A stretch of 47,968 nucleotides of DNA from CBDUBH01 sp965365345. Lineage in GTDB: Bacteria > Bacteroidota > Ignavibacteria > Ignavibacteriales > SURF-24. Shown piece by piece: positions 17,219 through 24,813 of this stretch. Below the pieces are notes generated by a model. The model was not told where the DNA came from. It did no database searches and saw only the letters and a list, made by a program, of their open reading frames with translations. The DNA is taken from the NCBI GenBank assembly GCA_965365345.1, contig CBDUBH010000015.1:1-47968 (forward strand), given 5' to 3'. A program made the translations under genes and the position numbers. Position 1 is the stretch's first letter. Each line of letters begins with the position of its first letter.

Positions 17219-17566
17219 ATGGAAAGCCCATTTCTAGTTCAGTTTAAAAAAGAAAGAACAGAAGACAATATTTCTAATTCCATTAAATTAAAGTATGACT
17301 CAAAATTAGATTATAATACTTTTGAATCAAATGCTGGAAGTACTTTGTTGACAATGACTAAAACTCAAGTTAAAACTGAGCAACCTGATGAATTTACTAA
17401 TGAATTAAGTGGTGAAGAATTACAACAGATTTATCTTCAAACAAAGTCTTTAACAGACGTAAAAGCTGAAAAACCAGATGAAATTGAAGAACTGTGCTAT
17501 TTAGAATTAATGGCAACGCAAACTTTTACTAAAGTAATTAGCGAAAAACAAGACGAAGATAATTAA
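17219..17566 (+). CDS. Graspetide (omega-ester/amide RiPP) precursor with three core repeats
   Basis: A 115-residue precursor peptide preceded by a good ribosome-binding site (AGGAG, 6 bp spacing). Residues 4-11 (P-F-L-V-Q-F-K-K) resemble the PFFARFL recognition motif of microviridin leaders. The C-terminal 75 residues hold three aligned cores of the form T-x-(T/S)-x-T-x-V-x-x-E-x-x-D-E: T45-E58, T75-E88 and T100-E113. Each offers three hydroxyl residues and three acidic residues for ring formation. The spacing between repeats is 30 and 25 residues. The ATP-grasp gene starts one base after its stop. The pattern is close to, but not the same as, the plesiocin and thuringinin cores I know. Confidence 0.8.
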   Translation: MESPFLVQFKKERTEDNISNSIKLKYDSKLDYNTFESNAGSTLLTMTKTQVKTEQPDEFTNELSGEELQQIYLQTKSLTDVKAEKPDEIEELCYLELMATQTFTKVISEKQDEDN

Positions 17567-17567
17567 T

Positions 17568-18536
17568 ATGGATTCAAAGTACATTCTTATAATTACTAAC
17601 AAAGGTGATGTTACAACAGATCTAGTAATTAAACGTCTTTACAAACGTAATGTTCCATTTAGAAGGTTTAATACTGAAGATTTTCCTCAGAATGTAAATT
17701 GCGTAATTAAGCTAAATAAAAATCACAATGATTTTAGAATAATTACTAATAATTGGGAATTAAGTTCAGATGAAGTAAAGAGTGTATGGTATAGAAGACC
17801 AAAATTTTCAGAATTCACCGAAAAATTTTCGACCCAAGATGATTTTAATTTCGCTTTTAGAGAATCAAGCTCATTTCTTATGAATTTATGGGCTGTATTG
17901 AACAATAAATCATGGATTAATAATCCTTTTGATTTATATCGTGCGGAGAGAAAAGCATTTCAATTAAAAATAGCCAATGAATGTAAATTTGACATTCCTA
18001 ATACTCTTATCTCTAATCATTTTAGTCTTATCACTGAATTTATCAATAGCCATAAAAGGAATGTAATTGTAAAACCAATTAGTCACGGGGGTTTTGGTAA
18101 AAATGATGAATATGCAATTTATACTACTGATCTAGAAAATAATGATTATGTTTTAAATGAAGATACTATCAAAAGTAGTCCTTTTATTTTACAGGAAAAA
18201 ATTAAAGATAAATATGATGTAAGAGTGACAATTTTCGGTGAGAAAGTATTTGCTCACAAAATCATTTCAGCAAAAAAATCAAATCATATTGATTGGCGTG
18301 TTTTAAAACCTGATGAAATCAATTATGAATTAATTGACATTCCTAATAAAACACTTGAGAGTATAATAGTTTTTATGCATAAGCTTAATCTAAAATATGG
18401 TGCATTGGATTTTGTAGTGGATAGTTTTAACAACTGGTATTTTATAGAGATAAACCCAAACGGACAGTTCGCTTGGCTAGAAATAGCAAATGGTGATAAA
18501 TTAATTGATTCATTAATAGACTTGCTTATTGCATGA
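17568..18536 (+). CDS. MvdD-like ATP-grasp ligase, graspetide macrocyclase
   Basis: A 322-residue ATP-grasp enzyme of the type that forms ester or amide bonds between side chains in graspetides. Visible family marks are V-W-Y-R-R-P (about residue 73), N-P-F-D-L-Y-R-A-E-R-K-A-F-Q-L (about 122-136), I-P-N-T-L-I-S-N, V-K-P-I-S-H-G-G-F-G, D-V-R-V-T-I-F-G, and the metal-binding end W-Y-F-I-E-I-N-P-N-G-Q-F-A-W-L-E. It directly follows the precursor, and its stop overlaps the membrane-protein start. A single ligase suggests one kind of ring chemistry, probably ester. Confidence 0.87.
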   Translation: MDSKYILIITNKGDVTTDLVIKRLYKRNVPFRRFNTEDFPQNVNCVIKLNKNHNDFRIITNNWELSSDEVKSVWYRRPKFSEFTEKFSTQDDFNFAFRESSSFLMNLWAVLNNKSWINNPFDLYRAERKAFQLKIANECKFDIPNTLISNHFSLITEFINSHKRNVIVKPISHGGFGKNDEYAIYTTDLENNDYVLNEDTIKSSPFILQEKIKDKYDVRVTIFGEKVFAHKIISAKKSNHIDWRVLKPDEINYELIDIPNKTLESIIVFMHKLNLKYGALDFVVDSFNNWYFIEINPNGQFAWLEIANGDKLIDSLIDLLIA

Positions 18537-19309
18537 GAAAAATTGATTTTGAAATTTTTGATAAGTGGTGGGAATATTTTTTAGTGATTTTATGGGGCTT
18601 TTCACATCCTTCAAATGAAAAATTGATGGGTAACAAAAATGTGTCTAAAGCTGATATAAAGAAAAAATATGAAAATAAGATAATCGAAGTATTCAATACT
18701 AATAATGCAGAAAGAATTGCTAATCTTACTACCTTTATTAATAATCGATGCTCTGAAGAAGAGGAAAGAAAAAAGACGATAGAAAGTAAAGCGCATTCTT
18801 TAGTAGGACAAACAAGCATTGCAGTATCATTACTATTTGCTGCAATATCTGTTAGCACTTCTCAATATGATTTTTTGCCTTTTTATTTCAAACTAATACT
18901 TTGGATAATATTCTTTATTATTATTTTAAATTTTGTTACTGCCGGCCTACATGCTAGAAATGTTGTGACTGCACTACAAGGTTACGCCTATCATTCGATA
19001 GATAGTTTTTTGGACATAAAAAATAACAAAATTGATATTTTGATAGAAAAATATTTCATTAGCGAATACAACTCTTACCTTAATAATGTTAAAACTACAT
19101 ATCTTCGGTTCTCACATTGGTATTTTAAATTTAGTTTTATGATTACAGTCGTTGTAGCGCTTTTATTACCACCTTCATTAATGCTGGTAAATGGTAAAGC
19201 TAATAATAAAAAAACTCAAGATAAGTACAATCGCATATATATAAATAATGAAAATCATCAGATTTTAATGAGAGATTCGATGAAAATCAAAATAGACAGT
19301 CTAAAATAA
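18533..19309 (+). CDS. Membrane protein coupled to the graspetide ligase
   Basis: A 258-residue protein with a soluble N-terminal region of about 90 residues, two membrane helices (about 95-112 and 117-140), a cytosolic-looking stretch and a third helix (about 200-222), then a polar tail of about 35 residues. The helix entry E-S-K-A-H-S-L-V-G-Q-T-S-I-A-V-S-L-L is reminiscent of SLATT and Pycsar-type transmembrane effectors, but the match is weak. It is not an ABC or MFS exporter. ATGA overlap with the ligase means co-translation. It may be an immunity factor, a target or an effector of the peptide. Confidence 0.65.
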   Translation: MRKIDFEIFDKWWEYFLVILWGFSHPSNEKLMGNKNVSKADIKKKYENKIIEVFNTNNAERIANLTTFINNRCSEEEERKKTIESKAHSLVGQTSIAVSLLFAAISVSTSQYDFLPFYFKLILWIIFFIIILNFVTAGLHARNVVTALQGYAYHSIDSFLDIKNNKIDILIEKYFISEYNSYLNNVKTTYLRFSHWYFKFSFMITVVVALLLPPSLMLVNGKANNKKTQDKYNRIYINNENHQILMRDSMKIKIDSLK

Positions 19310-19316
19310 AAGCTTA

Positions 19317-19352
19317 TATAACAAGTTGCTTAAGGTGACGGCATGTTAGTGT
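19317..19352 (+). repeat. Possible collapsed attC-like remnant
   Basis: Just after the membrane-protein gene lies TATAACAAGTTGCTTAAGG, which resembles the left arm of many attC sites, followed 20-30 bases later by a GTTAG word. The central loop is missing, so this would be a decayed site. The call is weak and rests on the clearer sites downstream. Confidence 0.25.
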
Positions 19353-19517
19353 TAAAATTCTAATTAATTAAAATCTGCATCCCCCTAAAATATTTCTTCT
19401 TTAAATTCTGAAAGATTACGTAAATTATCATAGATGAGGGAATTTAATTCCAAAATCAAGCTGCATACAAACCAATTTTTCGGTTATTGCTTTAATATTA
19501 ATAAAATTGGAGGTCAG

Positions 19518-19745
19518 ATGTCAAAGAAAATAGTTGAAACTAAAAAGGATTCAAAAGGTAATACTACTTCAGTTAAGTTTAGCGGAAATAAAAACTTTAC
19601 ACCAATTAAGAAGGCAATTAAGATGGCTAATAATGATCAAATAGAAAATGCGCATACTGTAAGAATGTCGAACGGAAAGAAATATTTAAAATCTAATCCG
19701 GACAATAAAACCTCTAATAATTTAGATGAATTGGCTAGCAAGTAA
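19518..19745 (+). CDS. DUF3892-like small protein
   Basis: A 75-residue protein. The frame is open from 19434, but GGAGG stands seven bases before the ATG at 19518, so I use that start. The C-terminal pattern A-H-T-V-R-M-S-N-G-K-K-Y-L-K-S-N-P-D followed by T-S-N-N-L-D-E-L is typical of DUF3892 proteins, a small family of unknown function that is common in mobile DNA. There is no signal peptide or membrane segment. It looks like a single-gene cassette. Confidence 0.75.
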   Translation: MSKKIVETKKDSKGNTTSVKFSGNKNFTPIKKAIKMANNDQIENAHTVRMSNGKKYLKSNPDNKTSNNLDELASK

Positions 19746-19902
19746 AATTAAATATAAGCTGTACTTTTTGAATAGTTGCTATTTCAAAAAAATAATTCAC
19801 CCTCATCTTTTTACAATTAAACAAAAAACATTCAGCGGATTTACCGCTAATTCAAAATACATTCAAATCAAACATTTCTTAATAATAAACTTTGGGGTTC
19901 TG

Positions 19903-20445
19903 ATGAATAACATATCTAAACTTACTTTAATTGGTTCAATTATTTTTACTTCAGTAATCGGCTGTAACTCTCAAAACGATGAATTAGAAAAGATGAAAAA
20001 AGAAAATGAAATCTTAAAAGTTCAGATGTTGGAGAAAGAGAAAACTGAAGAAGAAGCAGAAAAGCAAAAGCTTTCTGAAGAAGTTGAAGCATTAAAGAAA
20101 GAATTAGAAGAAAAAGAAAAAGTTGAAGCTGAAAGCAACAGACTTAAAAACATAAACTTTGAAATTAAAGTTGATATGTTAAAACCGGATAGCCGTAAAT
20201 GGGATATGAGCGGCGGGCCGGATATTATGGGAGAAATCAAAGTAAATGATGAAACAGTAGATGTCTCAGGTGAAGAAAACAACTTTACTACAAGCGCTAC
20301 TTTACAAAACGTAAAAATTAAATCCGGTGATAAAATAAAAATTAAATTGTCAGATAAAGATTTCTCAGAACATGATAAGATCTGTGATGAAGAGATTATC
20401 TATAAAGGTGAGAAAAAGATAAAGAAAAAATTAGGCAGTGCTTAA
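19903..20445 (+). CDS. Predicted lipoprotein with coiled coil
   Basis: A 180-residue protein. An in-frame start at 19726 would bury the signal peptide, so I take the ATG at 19903, preceded by TTTGGGGTTCTG (the same kind of leader as the lipoprotein at 7926). The signal peptide ends in V-I-G-C. Residues 25-85 are a charged coiled coil of E/K heptads (E-E-A-E-K-Q-K-L-S-E-E-V-E-A-L-K-K-E-L). The last 90 residues form a small beta domain. The function is unknown. Confidence 0.7.
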   Translation: MNNISKLTLIGSIIFTSVIGCNSQNDELEKMKKENEILKVQMLEKEKTEEEAEKQKLSEEVEALKKELEEKEKVEAESNRLKNINFEIKVDMLKPDSRKWDMSGGPDIMGEIKVNDETVDVSGEENNFTTSATLQNVKIKSGDKIKIKLSDKDFSEHDKICDEEIIYKGEKKIKKKLGSA

Positions 20446-20500
20446 ATTGAAATAAGAGTTAGTTAAGTAAATAAAGTAAACAATAATCTATTTAAAATTA

Positions 20501-20530
20501 ATGCTGAGGACAACTGCGGCCATTAGATGT
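20501..20530 (+). repeat. attC-like right arm (degenerate)
   Basis: The sequence GCTGAGGACAACTGCGGCC followed by ATTAGAT matches the right arm of the clearer palindromic site at 24814-24927 (ATTGAGGATAACTGC) and of 22145-22272 (GGGTTAACTGCAAGCCGTTAGG). No matching left arm is visible between 20446 and 20500. I read it as a decayed cassette boundary. Confidence 0.35.
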
Positions 20531-20552
20531 TTAAAATATTAGTAGGAGTGTT

Positions 20553-20756
20553 ATGACATATATTCTAGAATTAAAAACAATACAAGAGTTAGCGAAAATA
20601 TTTGAAGAAACAGATGAAAATTCTATTTACAGATTTGATGCAATAAGATTAATAAAAAAATGGAAATATGAAGTTGAACTTAAAAAAGATAAAGAAACAG
20701 ATTTTTTATTAAATCAATTATTAGAAAAGTATTCAAATTATTATTTGTCTAATTGA
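20553..20756 (+). CDS. Small hypothetical protein
   Basis: A 67-residue helical, charged protein (L-E-L-K-T-I-Q-E-L-A-K-I-F near the start; E-V-E-L-K-K-D-K-E-T-D-F-L in the middle). AGGAG lies a few bases before the ATG. It ends seven bases before the next gene. I find no known motif. It could be an immunity-type or regulatory peptide, but nothing in the sequence shows that. Confidence 0.5.
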   Translation: MTYILELKTIQELAKIFEETDENSIYRFDAIRLIKKWKYEVELKKDKETDFLLNQLLEKYSNYYLSN

Positions 20757-20763
20757 GGTAAAA

Positions 20764-21366
20764 ATGAAGTATTTCTTATTTATTTTATTTATTCCAGTGT
20801 TACTAGTTGGGCAAAACTCCAATCAAGAAAGTGATTTCAGTTATTTTCCAATAAAGGTTGGAAATATTTGGGAATTTACTAATCCCACAAATGATTTTTC
20901 TCAAAAAATTTCAGTAGATGAATATTCTAATGAAAAATATATTATTAGTCTAAATAATTATATAAGCAATTTATCCCCTATAAAGAATATAGAAGTTTAT
21001 GAATTTCAAAATAATATGTTGCTAATTTCAGCCAGTCAAGGGATTTATGATGACAAACTAAAAGAATACTTTTCAAAACCCATAAAACTTAAAATTCCTC
21101 TCGCCGTAAATCAATCTTGGGATTATGACTTAAACGGCAAAAAATATGAATGCAAAGTTATTAAAAAACATAAATCAGTAATTACACCTTATGGTACTTT
21201 CAAAGATATTGTCGAAATTCAAGAAAAAATTATTGATGGTTCTTTTATTGCATATAAATTTAATTACTACGCTAAAAATATCGGTTTAATAAAAGTTGAA
21301 ATGTCAAAAAGACCTGAAAGTAAAAGAGAAGTAATTTTTTATTTAAAAGAATTTATAATTAATTAA
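20764..21366 (+). CDS. Secreted hypothetical protein
   Basis: A 200-residue protein with a clear signal peptide (M-K-Y-F-L-F-I-L-F-I-P-V-L-L-V-G-Q) and no lipobox cysteine, so it is probably released to the periplasm. The mature part is beta-rich: Y-F-P-I-K-V-G-N-I-W-E-F-T opens a fold often seen in Ignavibacteria and Bacteroidota secreted proteins of unknown role. A GAGGTAAAA ribosome-binding region overlaps the previous stop, so it is probably translated with the 67-residue protein. Confidence 0.65.
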   Translation: MKYFLFILFIPVLLVGQNSNQESDFSYFPIKVGNIWEFTNPTNDFSQKISVDEYSNEKYIISLNNYISNLSPIKNIEVYEFQNNMLLISASQGIYDDKLKEYFSKPIKLKIPLAVNQSWDYDLNGKKYECKVIKKHKSVITPYGTFKDIVEIQEKIIDGSFIAYKFNYYAKNIGLIKVEMSKRPESKREVIFYLKEFIIN

Positions 21367-21392
21367 CAAATCAAAATTTGCAGTTCTACGTT

Positions 21393-21424
21393 CAGTTGCA
21401 GCTTAATTGCGAGCCTTTAGGTAT
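21393..21424 (+). repeat. attC-like right arm (degenerate)
   Basis: GTTGCAGCTTAATTGCGAGC followed by CTTTAGGT resembles the right arm of the site at 22145-22272 (inverted core GTTAGGT). The downstream words TATTTACAAATAATAAATTTTGG also recur in the loop of that site. A left arm is not convincing. It marks a probable old cassette junction. Confidence 0.3.
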
Positions 21425-21520
21425 TTACAAATAATAAATTTTGGGGAGGATATATTTTAAAATAAACAATATGTTCAATTTTAATTAATCAAATTTAAAA
21501 ACTAATTTGGAGATTTTACA

Positions 21521-22132
21521 ATGAGAATTTTCATTTTTGCAGTTATTTTATCGAGTTTTATATTAGGGGGATGTTCACATACTATTCAACTGAGTACAAC
21601 AACAAATGATCTAGTTTCATTTGGCACAGAAACTAATAATAAAGATTTAGTTTCATGGGAATTTACCTCTGAATTGCCTCGCGAAGAAAAAATTAAGCCA
21701 TACAATAAAGATTATGAATCTATAAGATCTTCACATATGGGATATAATTTAGATGAATCATATAATCTTCAACGCATGACAAAAGAGTTTATGTCAAATA
21801 AGTTCATGAATCTTAGTGATAATGCTCCCATTAAAATTAAATTAGAACTGAAATCATTCGATATTGAAGAATTTAATCCAGACAGTGGGGGTATGCAGTT
21901 TTTAAAAGCACTGGGTGAAGTAAAACAACGTGTAGTTACTGGCGCCAAACTAAAAGTCTTAGTTACAATCAACAAAGAAGGTGAAGAACCCCAAACTAAA
22001 TTAATAACAGCAACATCACAAGATGAAGCTAAAGGTGGCAGCGTAGTAGAAGCTCATGCTGAAACAATTAATTCCGTTAATAATAAATTTTTAATGCTAT
22101 TAAATAAGTCATTAGAATCTTATAATCTTTAA
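21521..22132 (+). CDS. Predicted lipoprotein, unknown function
   Basis: A 203-residue protein with a lipoprotein signal (hydrophobic residues 2-15, lipobox L-G-G-C). A good GGAG ribosome-binding site precedes the ATG. The mature part has L-E-L-K-S-F-D-I-E-E-F and a C-terminal K-F-L-M-L-L-N-K-S-L-E helix, which is somewhat like small outer-membrane lipoproteins of the YajG type, but I cannot place it in a family. The attC-like site at 22145 follows directly, so gene plus site form a cassette-like unit. Confidence 0.7.
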   Translation: MRIFIFAVILSSFILGGCSHTIQLSTTTNDLVSFGTETNNKDLVSWEFTSELPREEKIKPYNKDYESIRSSHMGYNLDESYNLQRMTKEFMSNKFMNLSDNAPIKIKLELKSFDIEEFNPDSGGMQFLKALGEVKQRVVTGAKLKVLVTINKEGEEPQTKLITATSQDEAKGGSVVEAHAETINSVNNKFLMLLNKSLESYNL

Positions 22133-22144
22133 TTTTATCAATAT

Positions 22145-22272
22145 CTAACCAGCAGTTCAACCCGACAGCCAAATTTAATTGCGTAATTTTAGTTGTTCAA
22201 CAATTTAAATTTTACTTTTAATAAATATTTACAAATAAATTTTGGCTGCGGGTTAACTGCAAGCCGTTAGGT
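22145..22272 (+). repeat. attC-like site, best copy
   Basis: A 128-bp imperfect palindrome. The left arm starts with the 7-mer ATCTAAC (22143-22149, fits RYYYAAC) followed by CAGCAGTTCAACCCGACAGCC. The right arm is GGCTGCGGGTTAACTGCAAG and ends in GTTAGGT (22266-22272, fits GTTRRRY). The arms pair with small offsets, as integron attC sites do, and enclose an AT-rich loop. It lies immediately after a gene stop and before another plus-strand gene. Confidence 0.65.
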
Positions 22273-22300
22273 TACAAATTCAATTATCATAGCCAAATAT

Positions 22301-22385
22301 AGGAAATATTCTATGCTCAATTTAAATCTTTCTCGAATGATAAATAAATATAGAAAAAATTCTATGCTCAATTTAAATCTTTCTC
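22301..22385 (+). repeat. 51-bp direct duplication at a gene start
   Basis: The segment around the start codon of the next gene (22301-22334) recurs at 22352-22385, shifted by exactly 51 bp and almost unchanged (TTCTATGCTCAATTTAAATC in both). Each copy carries an ATG, so the gene has two alternative starts in the same frame and the longer product repeats M-L-N-L-N-L-S. Confidence 0.85.
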
Positions 22386-23110
22386 ATAATGTATTTTCAG
22401 ATTTAAAACAAATTTATCCAAACTCTTCTAAATATTTTTATACTGATTCACCACTATTATTTGATGTAAATTTTTGTTTACTAAATACTATATGGAAAGA
22501 AAATGGATTTTCATTTTATGAAAGAGCTGGACTTTCATATGCTGTTGGAAATTTTTTTTCAAGTAATCATCACCTAAAATTTGTTAATGACCCTTCTACT
22601 GTTTTTCTTACTGGCTGGTCGGATATGTACGAATACTATGTTTTACATAAAAAAAATAATAAGGATTACCAACTTGCTAAAATGGAACCTCATTATATTA
22701 TGAGTATAATTACGATGAAAGCAATAGCTATAGATTCTGGAATTGATGATGAACGAATCTTTGAAATACTATATTCATCTATAAAGCAATATCTTACTTA
22801 TCTTGATCAAATAAATCAAACAATAGCCAATAATTACATTTCAAAAGAACTTTATGTAAAATTTGATTCTTTGTTCACTTTTGATTGGTTTTTAAAAGAA
22901 CTATCCAACTCAATAAATTTAATGACTCCTTCACAAAAGAAATATTATACAACATTAATGGATAATCATCAGCTAACTTATAATGAATATAAAAAATCAT
23001 ATCAACAATTATTTGAGACTTTAAATAATCATATTAAAAACTGGCGGAAAGAGGATTTTCTATTTGAGTTAAGCATTGATGGACACATTATTAATCCTAA
23101 GTATAAATAG
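22313..23110 (+). CDS. Hypothetical protein with duplicated start
   Basis: A 265-residue (or 248-residue, from ATG 22364) soluble protein, rich in Phe, Tyr and Asn, with no signal peptide. Predicted mostly helical; segments such as F-Y-E-R-A-G-L-S-Y-A-V-G and M-E-P-H-Y-I-M-S-I-I-T-M-K-A-I show no family I know. The upstream copy of the 51-bp repeat has an AGGAAA ribosome-binding site and the downstream copy AGAAAA, so the first ATG is somewhat better. It is bordered by attC-like sites on both sides, a textbook cassette arrangement. Confidence 0.65.
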   Translation: MLNLNLSRMINKYRKNSMLNLNLSHNVFSDLKQIYPNSSKYFYTDSPLLFDVNFCLLNTIWKENGFSFYERAGLSYAVGNFFSSNHHLKFVNDPSTVFLTGWSDMYEYYVLHKKNNKDYQLAKMEPHYIMSIITMKAIAIDSGIDDERIFEILYSSIKQYLTYLDQINQTIANNYISKELYVKFDSLFTFDWFLKELSNSINLMTPSQKKYYTTLMDNHQLTYNEYKKSYQQLFETLNNHIKNWRKEDFLFELSIDGHIINPKYK

Positions 23111-23132
23111 TGCTTTTATTAAATTTTAGTAA

Positions 23133-23260
23133 CCTAACCAGCAGTTCAACCCGACAGCTAAATTTAATAGGCTAATTTCGGTTACTGCAAAATTTAAAAT
23201 TATCATTTACAAAAATTAATCAACAAAGTTTTGGTTGCGGGTAAATTCAAGTCGTTATCA
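23133..23260 (+). repeat. attC-like site, second copy
   Basis: This site starts with ACCTAACCAGCAGTTCAACC, nearly identical to the left arm at 22145, and has the right arm GGTTGCGGGTAAATTCAAG, ending in CGTTATCAC, which departs from GTTRRRY. The length (about 126 bp) equals that of the 22145 copy. The left arm is conserved and the right arm drifted. Confidence 0.55.
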
Positions 23261-23299
23261 CGCAAAAGAAATATATAACATTAAAAGGAGAACATTCTA

Positions 23300-23410
23300 A
23301 TGCAAGATTTTTTTGAAGCTGCTTTGCCTTGGATTGCAATGGGATTTGTAGTAGCTATTTCATTGACATACTTTAATTCCAAGAAAAATAAAGAAACAAA
23401 AGAAAAGTAA
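23300..23410 (+). CDS. Small single-pass membrane peptide (36 aa)
   Basis: A 36-residue frame with AAGGAG ten bases before the ATG. It has D-F-F-E-A-A-L-P-W-I-A-M-G-F-V-V-A-I (a membrane helix) followed by a Lys-rich tail. I recall similar F-F-x-x-A-L-P-W-I-x-x-G peptides in other bacteria, but cannot name a function. It begins 40 bp after an attC-like site, so it is probably its own cassette. Confidence 0.6.
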   Translation: MQDFFEAALPWIAMGFVVAISLTYFNSKKNKETKEK

Positions 23411-23512
23411 ATCTTTTCTTGAATAAAAATAGAAATTTATTTACTTAATAGTTTTCCGCTGCATCCTTGAAATTGCAAGTCACAACAGATATTAAATTTA
23501 TTTTATTCAAAC

Positions 23513-24238
23513 GTGAGAAAAAATGTGAAAGTATTGGTTTTAGGTGCAAGCGGAGCAACTGGTAAATTAGTAGTTGAAAATCTTATAAAGAAAGAGATTC
23601 AAGTTAGGATAGTTGTAAGAGAATCAGCTAATATTAACAGTAATGTTTTAGAAGCTCCAAAAGTTGAGGTAATAAGAGGAAATATAAATGATTTTGATAT
23701 TGTAGAGATTAAAGAGCTTATAAAAGATTGTGATTCAGTTATCTTATGTCTTGGTCACAATATAAGTTTCAAAGGTATTTATGGCCCTCCTTACAGACTA
23801 GTCAGTAATACTGTAAAAAAGATAATCAAAACCATACAAGCATTAAACCTAAATATAAAGCTTGTTCTGATGAGTACAACAGCATACACAAATAAAAAGA
23901 TAGAAGAGAAAAACACATTTGGAGAAAAGATAATATTTTCACTGTTAAATATACTCTTGCCTCCACACAGAGATAATATGATTGCTGCTGATTATCTTGT
24001 TTACAAGTTAGGTTCAAATAGTAATGTTGATTGGGTATCCGTTCGCCCAGATTCGCTTACCAATGAAGAAAGTGTAAGTGAATATGAAATACATAACCAA
24101 AAAGTACGGAGTCCAATTTTTAATTCTGGTAAAACAAGCAGAATAAACGTAAGTCATTTTATGGCAGAGTTAATTACAAATGATGAACTATGGGAAAAGT
24201 GGAAGCATAAAACTCCAGTAATATACAATAAAGAATAA
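23513..24238 (+). CDS. NAD(P)-binding atypical SDR protein
   Basis: A 241-residue protein with an N-terminal Rossmann motif V-L-G-A-S-G-A-T-G-K-L-V (G-x-x-G-x-x-G type), followed by V-V-R-E-S (dinucleotide selectivity strand), D-S-V-I-L-C-L-G and later S-V-R-P-D-S-L-T. This places it among NmrA-like/atypical short-chain dehydrogenases, which reduce or sense NAD(P)H. The usual Y-x-x-x-K is absent, so it may be non-catalytic or act in regulation. The GTG start (23513) has no clear ribosome-binding site; a second GTG lies four codons later. Confidence 0.8.
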   Translation: MRKNVKVLVLGASGATGKLVVENLIKKEIQVRIVVRESANINSNVLEAPKVEVIRGNINDFDIVEIKELIKDCDSVILCLGHNISFKGIYGPPYRLVSNTVKKIIKTIQALNLNIKLVLMSTTAYTNKKIEEKNTFGEKIIFSLLNILLPPHRDNMIAADYLVYKLGSNSNVDWVSVRPDSLTNEESVSEYEIHNQKVRSPIFNSGKTSRINVSHFMAELITNDELWEKWKHKTPVIYNKE

Positions 24239-24339
24239 AAATATTGAAATGAGTCTGAACGAAATAATTCACTTTCGACTTTCTTTTTGACTGTTGATAA
24301 AACTTTTTTAACGAGTATTTTTGAAAAAGTGATAAAGTA

Positions 24340-24786
24340 ATGAAAATAGAAAAGATTATCGAAAACAAAAAACAGTTCCTTGACTTATTGTTGTTGGCAG
24401 ACGAGCAGGAAAATATGATTGACAAGTATTTACCGAGTGGAGACTTGTTTGCTTTATATGACGATGATTTGAAAAGTGTTTGCGTTGTAGTGCCTATAAA
24501 TAGTGAAACTTGCGAGTTGAAAAACATAGCTACATACGAGAAATATCAAGGCAAAGGATACGGTAGAGCATTGATAAATTTTATTTCTGATTTCTACAAA
24601 AACAACTATAAAACAATGTTTGTAGGAACTGGCGAAACGCCAACGATCATATCGTTTTATGAAAGTTGCGGATTTGAAAAGTCACATCGAGTGAAGAATT
24701 TTTTTATAGACAATTATGATCATCCTATGTTCGATGGCGACATACAACTTGTTGATATGATTTATCTTAAAAAAGACTTAAAGTAA
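24340..24786 (+). CDS. GNAT family N-acetyltransferase
   Basis: A 148-residue acetyltransferase. The acetyl-CoA motif is Y-Q-G-K-G-Y-G-R-A-L-I (Q/R-x-x-G-x-G/A), about residues 69-79, preceded by the strand L-K-N-I-A-T and followed by F-Y-E-S-C-G-F (the C-terminal GNAT signature). The substrate is unknown; GNATs are common in gene cassettes and toxin-modifying or antibiotic-resistance roles are possible. An attC-like site follows the stop by about 30 bp. Confidence 0.85.
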   Translation: MKIEKIIENKKQFLDLLLLADEQENMIDKYLPSGDLFALYDDDLKSVCVVVPINSETCELKNIATYEKYQGKGYGRALINFISDFYKNNYKTMFVGTGETPTIISFYESCGFEKSHRVKNFFIDNYDHPMFDGDIQLVDMIYLKKDLK

Positions 24787-24813
24787 TGATTATTAAGGAA
24801 TCAATTTAATTCA

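Noticed and set aside
19434..19517. Longer N-terminus for the DUF3892 protein
   Set aside because: The upstream start has no ribosome-binding site, while GGAGG stands at the right distance from ATG 19518 and the family begins there.
20553..21366. Toxin-antitoxin pair formed by the 67-residue protein and its neighbour
   Set aside because: The second protein has an export signal and a secreted-protein look, and neither shows a known toxin or antitoxin motif.
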